Positions 61,126 through 64,000 of a DNA stretch of 64,000 nt are shown piece by piece. This DNA comes from Citrifermentans bremense R1 (GTDB taxonomy: Bacteria; Desulfobacterota; Desulfuromonadia; Geobacterales; Geobacteraceae). The notes under the pieces were generated by a model. That model saw only the letters and a list, made by a program, of their open reading frames with translations. It did not search any database and was not told where the DNA came from. How positions within the stretch are numbered: position 1 is the stretch's first letter; each line of letters opens with the position of its first letter. The DNA lies in NCBI RefSeq assembly GCF_000426865.1, contig NZ_AUGE01000001.1, positions 62,001 to 126,000 of the forward strand. The letters are read 5' to 3'. Made by a program: the position numbers and the translations under genes.

Positions 61126-63213
61126 TTAAGCCTGCCCGGCTTCCACCGCCTGCAATAGTTGCGGCACGTCCAGGATCAGCGCTACGGATCCGTCGCCTAG
61201 GATGGTGGCGCCGGAAATGCCGTCCACATCCCTGTAGGCGCGCCCCAGCGACTTGATCACCGTCTGGTGCTCCCCGATCACCTGATCCACCACGAAGCCG
61301 ACCCGGGTGCCGTTCACCTGGGTGATGACGATCTGCTGGATCTCCGGAGGGGTCCCCTGGATCCTGAAGTGTTCCCTGAGCGGGATGTACGGGATCAGCT
61401 GCGCCCTCACGTGGGCCAGGTTGCGGCCGTGGGAGCGCTCCACGTCCTCGCGGGTCAGTTCCACGCACTCGTCCACGAGAGCCAGCGGCAGCATGAAGGA
61501 ATCCTCCCCGATCTGAACCCTGAGGCTCTCGATGATGGCCAGGGTAAGGGGGATCTTCACCGCGATGCGGGTCCCCTTTCCTTGCACGCTGGAGATGTCG
61601 ATGCTCCCCCGCAGGAGCTCGATGGCCCGCTTCACCACGTCCATCCCCACCCCGCGCCCGGAGACGGAGGAGATCTTTTTCGCCGTGGAGAAGCCCGGCG
61701 CGAAGACGAGCGAGAAGAGTTCCTTGTCGGAGAGCTCCGCCGTGGCGGGGATGATCCCCCTCTCGATCGCCTTGGCCCTGATGGCCTCCTTGTCGAGCCC
61801 GGCGCCGTCGTCGTCTATGGTGATGACGACGCTGTCGCCGGAATGGACCGCGGCAAGGTGCACGGTGCCGTGGGCGGGCTTTCCTGCCGCAACCCTCGCC
61901 TCGGGGAGTTCGATGCCGTGGTCGATGCTGTTGCGGATCAGGTGCACCAGCGGGTCGTTCAGCTTCTCGATCACCGTCTTGTCCAGCTCGGTCTCGCCCC
62001 CCTCGGTGGTCATCTCGATCTGCTTGCCGAGCTCGACCGAGAGATCGCGCACCAGGCGCTTGAACTTGCTGAAGGTACTGCCGATGGGAAGCATCCGGAT
62101 GTTGAGCGCGCTGTCCCTTAATTCCGCGGTGAGGCGCTCCACCTCCTCGGCTATGGCCACAAGCTCCGCGTCTTCCCGCTGCGCCGCCGTCTGGGAGAGG
62201 CGCGCCTGCACGGTGACCATCTCCCCGACCAGGTTTACCAAAAGGTCGAGGCGCTCGGCGGGGACCCGGATGCTGGAGGCCGCTTCGGTCGCCTGCTTCT
62301 CCTGGCGCACCTCCTTGACGTGCCGCTGCTCCACGAGGGCGGACTGCACCTTACCCTGGTCCAGGATCCCATTGGACACGGCCAGTTCGCCGAACCTATG
62401 CTGCTGGGCGAGTATCTCCTCCATCTCTTTGGTAGTGATGTCCCCGCGCTCCAAGAGGATCATCCCCAGCTTCTTGTAGTCCTGCGGCTCTTCGAACTGG
62501 GTATGCTCCGCCACCTGCTCTATCCTCAACTCGCAGTCGTCCTCGACGAAGATGAAGACGTCCCTGATCGCGTTCTCGCCCTGGTCGGTGGTCACTATCA
62601 GGTCCCAATAGACGTAGCAGGCCTCGGGGTCGATCTCCTCGAGGCAGGGGAAATCGCCGGTCTGCGCCACTACCGAGCAGGTCCCCAGCTCCTTTAGCTC
62701 CTGCAACAGCGTAAGCGGATTGGTCCCGGTGATGAAGATGTCCCGGGACGGTGCGAAACGTATCCTATAGGTGGCCAGATTGGCCGGCTTCCGGCCGGCC
62801 GCGGCAGCCTCGGGGGGCTCTGCTGCGGCCGGCTGGAAGCCGGCCAGCTCGCGCAGTCCCATGATGATTTCCCCGCTGACCTTAAGGTCCCCCCCTCCCC
62901 CGTCGTCGGCCCCGTCCAGCATGGCGCGGATCTGGTCCCGCGCCGCGAGCGTCAGGTTGACCAGGCGGCCGGTCACCTGAAGCTTCCCGTTGCGGACCAT
63001 GTCGAAGATGGTCTCCACCTCATGGGTGAAAGCGGCGATGTCGTCAAAGCCGAACATCGATCCCGAGCCCTTGATGGTGTGCATGGCGCGGAAAACCCTG
63101 CCGATGACGTCGACATCGTCCGGCTGCTCCTCAAGCTCCAAAAGCGAGGTCTCCAGTTCAGCCAGGAGCTCGTACGCCTCTTCCTTGAATGCCTGCCGGT
63201 GCTGGTCTATCAT
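61126..63213 (-). CDS. cheA: Chemotaxis histidine kinase
   Basis: 695-aa CheA. The N-terminal HPt domain (1-105) has the phospho-acceptor His45 in RAMHTIKGSGSMFG. A region at about 150-255 (IFITGTNPLTLLQELKELG) is a P2-like or regulatory domain. The dimerisation and HATPase domains follow (about 320-560; LVHLIRNSIDHGIE as N box, DDGAGLD as G1, GRGVGMDVV as G2), then a CheW-like domain (about 565-690). ATG 63213 overlaps the cheY stop (ATGA). Confidence 0.95.
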   Translation of the reverse strand: MIDQHRQAFKEEAYELLAELETSLLELEEQPDDVDVIGRVFRAMHTIKGSGSMFGFDDIAAFTHEVETIFDMVRNGKLQVTGRLVNLTLAARDQIRAMLDGADDGGGGDLKVSGEIIMGLRELAGFQPAAAEPPEAAAAGRKPANLATYRIRFAPSRDIFITGTNPLTLLQELKELGTCSVVAQTGDFPCLEEIDPEACYVYWDLIVTTDQGENAIRDVFIFVEDDCELRIEQVAEHTQFEEPQDYKKLGMILLERGDITTKEMEEILAQQHRFGELAVSNGILDQGKVQSALVEQRHVKEVRQEKQATEAASSIRVPAERLDLLVNLVGEMVTVQARLSQTAAQREDAELVAIAEEVERLTAELRDSALNIRMLPIGSTFSKFKRLVRDLSVELGKQIEMTTEGGETELDKTVIEKLNDPLVHLIRNSIDHGIELPEARVAAGKPAHGTVHLAAVHSGDSVVITIDDDGAGLDKEAIRAKAIERGIIPATAELSDKELFSLVFAPGFSTAKKISSVSGRGVGMDVVKRAIELLRGSIDISSVQGKGTRIAVKIPLTLAIIESLRVQIGEDSFMLPLALVDECVELTREDVERSHGRNLAHVRAQLIPYIPLREHFRIQGTPPEIQQIVITQVNGTRVGFVVDQVIGEHQTVIKSLGRAYRDVDGISGATILGDGSVALILDVPQLLQAVEAGQA

Positions 63214-63575
63214 CCGAGCACCTTCTTCACCACCGCCATCAGCTGTTCCGGCTTAAAGGGTTTCACGATCCATCCCGTGGCGCCGGCCGCCTTTCCTTCC
63301 TGCTTCTTGGAGTCCTGCGACTCCGTGGTCAGCATCACGATCGGTATGAACTTGCAGCTGGGAAGGGCGCGGGCCCCCTTGATGAGCCCGATCCCGTCCA
63401 GGTTGGGCATGTTGAGGTCCGTGATCAGCATGTCCACCTTGGTGGAGGAGAGCTTTTGCAGCGCGTCCTTGCCGTCCACCGCCTCGACCACGTCATATCC
63501 CCCCTGCTTAAGGGTGAAGGTCACCATCTGCCTGACGCTGGCGGAATCGTCCGCCGTCATTATTACCTTGGCCAT
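63210..63575 (-). CDS. cheY: Chemotaxis response regulator CheY
   Basis: 121-aa stand-alone receiver domain with Asp9/Asp10, phospho-acceptor Asp53 (LITDLNMPNLDG), Thr83/Thr84 and Lys105 (WIVKPF), the full set for phosphorylation by CheA. It lies directly before cheA and its start overlaps the STAS gene stop by one base (TAATG). Confidence 0.94.
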   Translation of the reverse strand: MAKVIMTADDSASVRQMVTFTLKQGGYDVVEAVDGKDALQKLSSTKVDMLITDLNMPNLDGIGLIKGARALPSCKFIPIVMLTTESQDSKKQEGKAAGATGWIVKPFKPEQLMAVVKKVLG

Positions 63576-63937
63576 TATTGCTCTCCTCCTACCCAGATGC
63601 AGCTATAAGAAGTGTCCCTCGCACACCCGGTATGCCTGCAGAAACCGGCTCCGGCAGCCATTTCGCGAAAGGTCAAGTTTCCTCCGTCCGTTATGTGGAG
63701 CCACTTCCCCCCCCGGACGGCGCTTTGGTGCGCCGCGCAGAGAAGCTGCAGCCCGGTCAGGTCTATCCCGGTCATCTCGGAGAGATCCAACTGCAGCTCG
63801 CTCGCCGCCTCAAGCGCCGCCAATAGCGCCTGGCGGAAACCGCCGGCGTCGCCGATGGTCACCCCTCCCGAGATTTTCAGTATCTGTTTTCCCCGCGACT
63901 CTGGGTCTTGCCTGCACTCCAACTTGAATTCGTCCAT
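63575..63937 (-). CDS. STAS domain protein (anti-sigma factor antagonist type)
   Basis: 120-aa single STAS domain. LQLDLSEMTGIDLTGLQLLCAAHQSA (about 48-73 in the sequence) holds the usual DLS...D.(S/T)GL motif, with Thr61 in the place of the phosphorylated Ser/Thr of SpoIIAA-like proteins. STAS genes are often found just before cheY-cheA in this group of bacteria. The C-terminus is Cys-rich (GFCRHTGCARDTSYSC), odd for the family. ATG 63937; ribosome site not evident. Confidence 0.85.
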   Translation of the reverse strand: MDEFKLECRQDPESRGKQILKISGGVTIGDAGGFRQALLAALEAASELQLDLSEMTGIDLTGLQLLCAAHQSAVRGGKWLHITDGGNLTFREMAAGAGFCRHTGCARDTSYSCIWVGGEQ

Positions 63938-63964
63938 AAACCGTCCTTTATGCTGGAAAAGTTG

Positions 63965-64000
63965 CTAGAAAAGTTCCACATTGCCGCCCAGATCGTCCTC
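63965..64000 (-). CDS. C-terminal end of an upstream gene, possibly a chemoreceptor (partial)
   Basis: The last 11 codons of a minus-strand frame, EDDLGGNVELF then TAG at 63965-63967, run off the right edge. The acidic tail with aromatic end and the place at the head of a che operon fit a methyl-accepting chemotaxis protein, but too little is visible to be sure. Confidence 0.35.
   Translation of the reverse strand, partial: EDDLGGNVELF

Overview
The window looks like a Geobacter-type deltaproteobacterium (Desulfuromonadia: Geobacter, Geomonas, Citrifermentans). The grounds are GC-rich housekeeping genes with frequent GTG/TTG starts, a DUF6178 protein, a Kdo/CTP-synthase operon, a cheY-A-R-D-B cluster, and the kind of intergenic repeats such genomes carry. 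This assignment rests on family content and gene order read by eye; no database search was run.

Layout. (1) 0.1-11.3 kb, core genes: a D-2-hydroxyacid dehydrogenase and a DUF502 membrane protein, then divergently a CtpA-type protease, miaA, cysE and mtaB, then a response-regulator/histidine-kinase hybrid, DUF6178, a cysteine-cluster protein and a GspB/ExeA-like pair. (2) 11.6-18.4 kb, envelope genes: two adjacent Wzi-like outer-membrane barrels, a WbpM/PglF-like membrane 4,6-dehydratase and an orphan protein closed by a strong terminator. (3) 18.5-19.0 kb, a gene-free array of about 23 degenerate 21-bp units. (4) 19.1-47.6 kb, one long leftward polysaccharide cluster of 25 genes. Transcription probably starts near 47.71 kb and runs through a large SLBB export protein, rmlB-rmlA-rmlC, a Wzz-type chain-length protein, and rfbF-rfbG-rfbH with a 3,5-epimerase and a reductase (CDP-3,6-dideoxyhexose synthesis). 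It continues through an ABC flippase, many glycosyltransferases, a methyltransferase, a polytopic polymerase candidate and three epimerases, ending in a PglC-like initiating sugar-phosphate transferase. The stretch of about 20.9-37 kb is clearly more AT-rich than its flanks, as expected for an acquired surface-glycan island. (5) 48.2-57.1 kb, the Kdo operon (kdsB-pyrG-kdsA-kdsD-kdsC, leftward), interrupted by a fused nucleotidyltransferase-HEPN gene, a split MntA/HepT pair, a small DnaA-like ATPase and a frameshifted coiled-coil gene. (6) 57.3-64.0 kb, an EAL/HDOD protein and a chemotaxis operon.

How it fits together. WbpM-like dehydratase, WbpV-like epimerase and PglC-like transferase would make and attach the first sugar to the lipid carrier. 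RmlABC and RfbFGH plus partners make dTDP- and CDP-deoxysugars, the glycosyltransferases extend the unit, the PglK/MsbA-type ABC protein would flip it, Wzz and the candidate polymerase would set length, and the SLBB and Wzi-like proteins serve export and surface retention. Kdo enzymes and CTP synthase supply the LPS core. No dedicated Wzx, no rmlD and no rfbI/ascD-type E3 reductase are in the window.

The most unusual content lies outside genes: (a) the 21-bp array at 18540-19018; (b) a composite dispersed element (arm A TCACGCAAAG..., block B ACAGGGATGAAGGGGATAAA) whose arms return inverted, in places in the interleaved order A-B-A'-B', and which separates nearly every gene at 48.2-54.5 kb but is absent from the glycan cluster and the che operon; (c) a 171-bp direct repeat differing at two positions that brackets a frameshifted gene; (d) hexanucleotide and heptanucleotide tandem repeats at gene borders.
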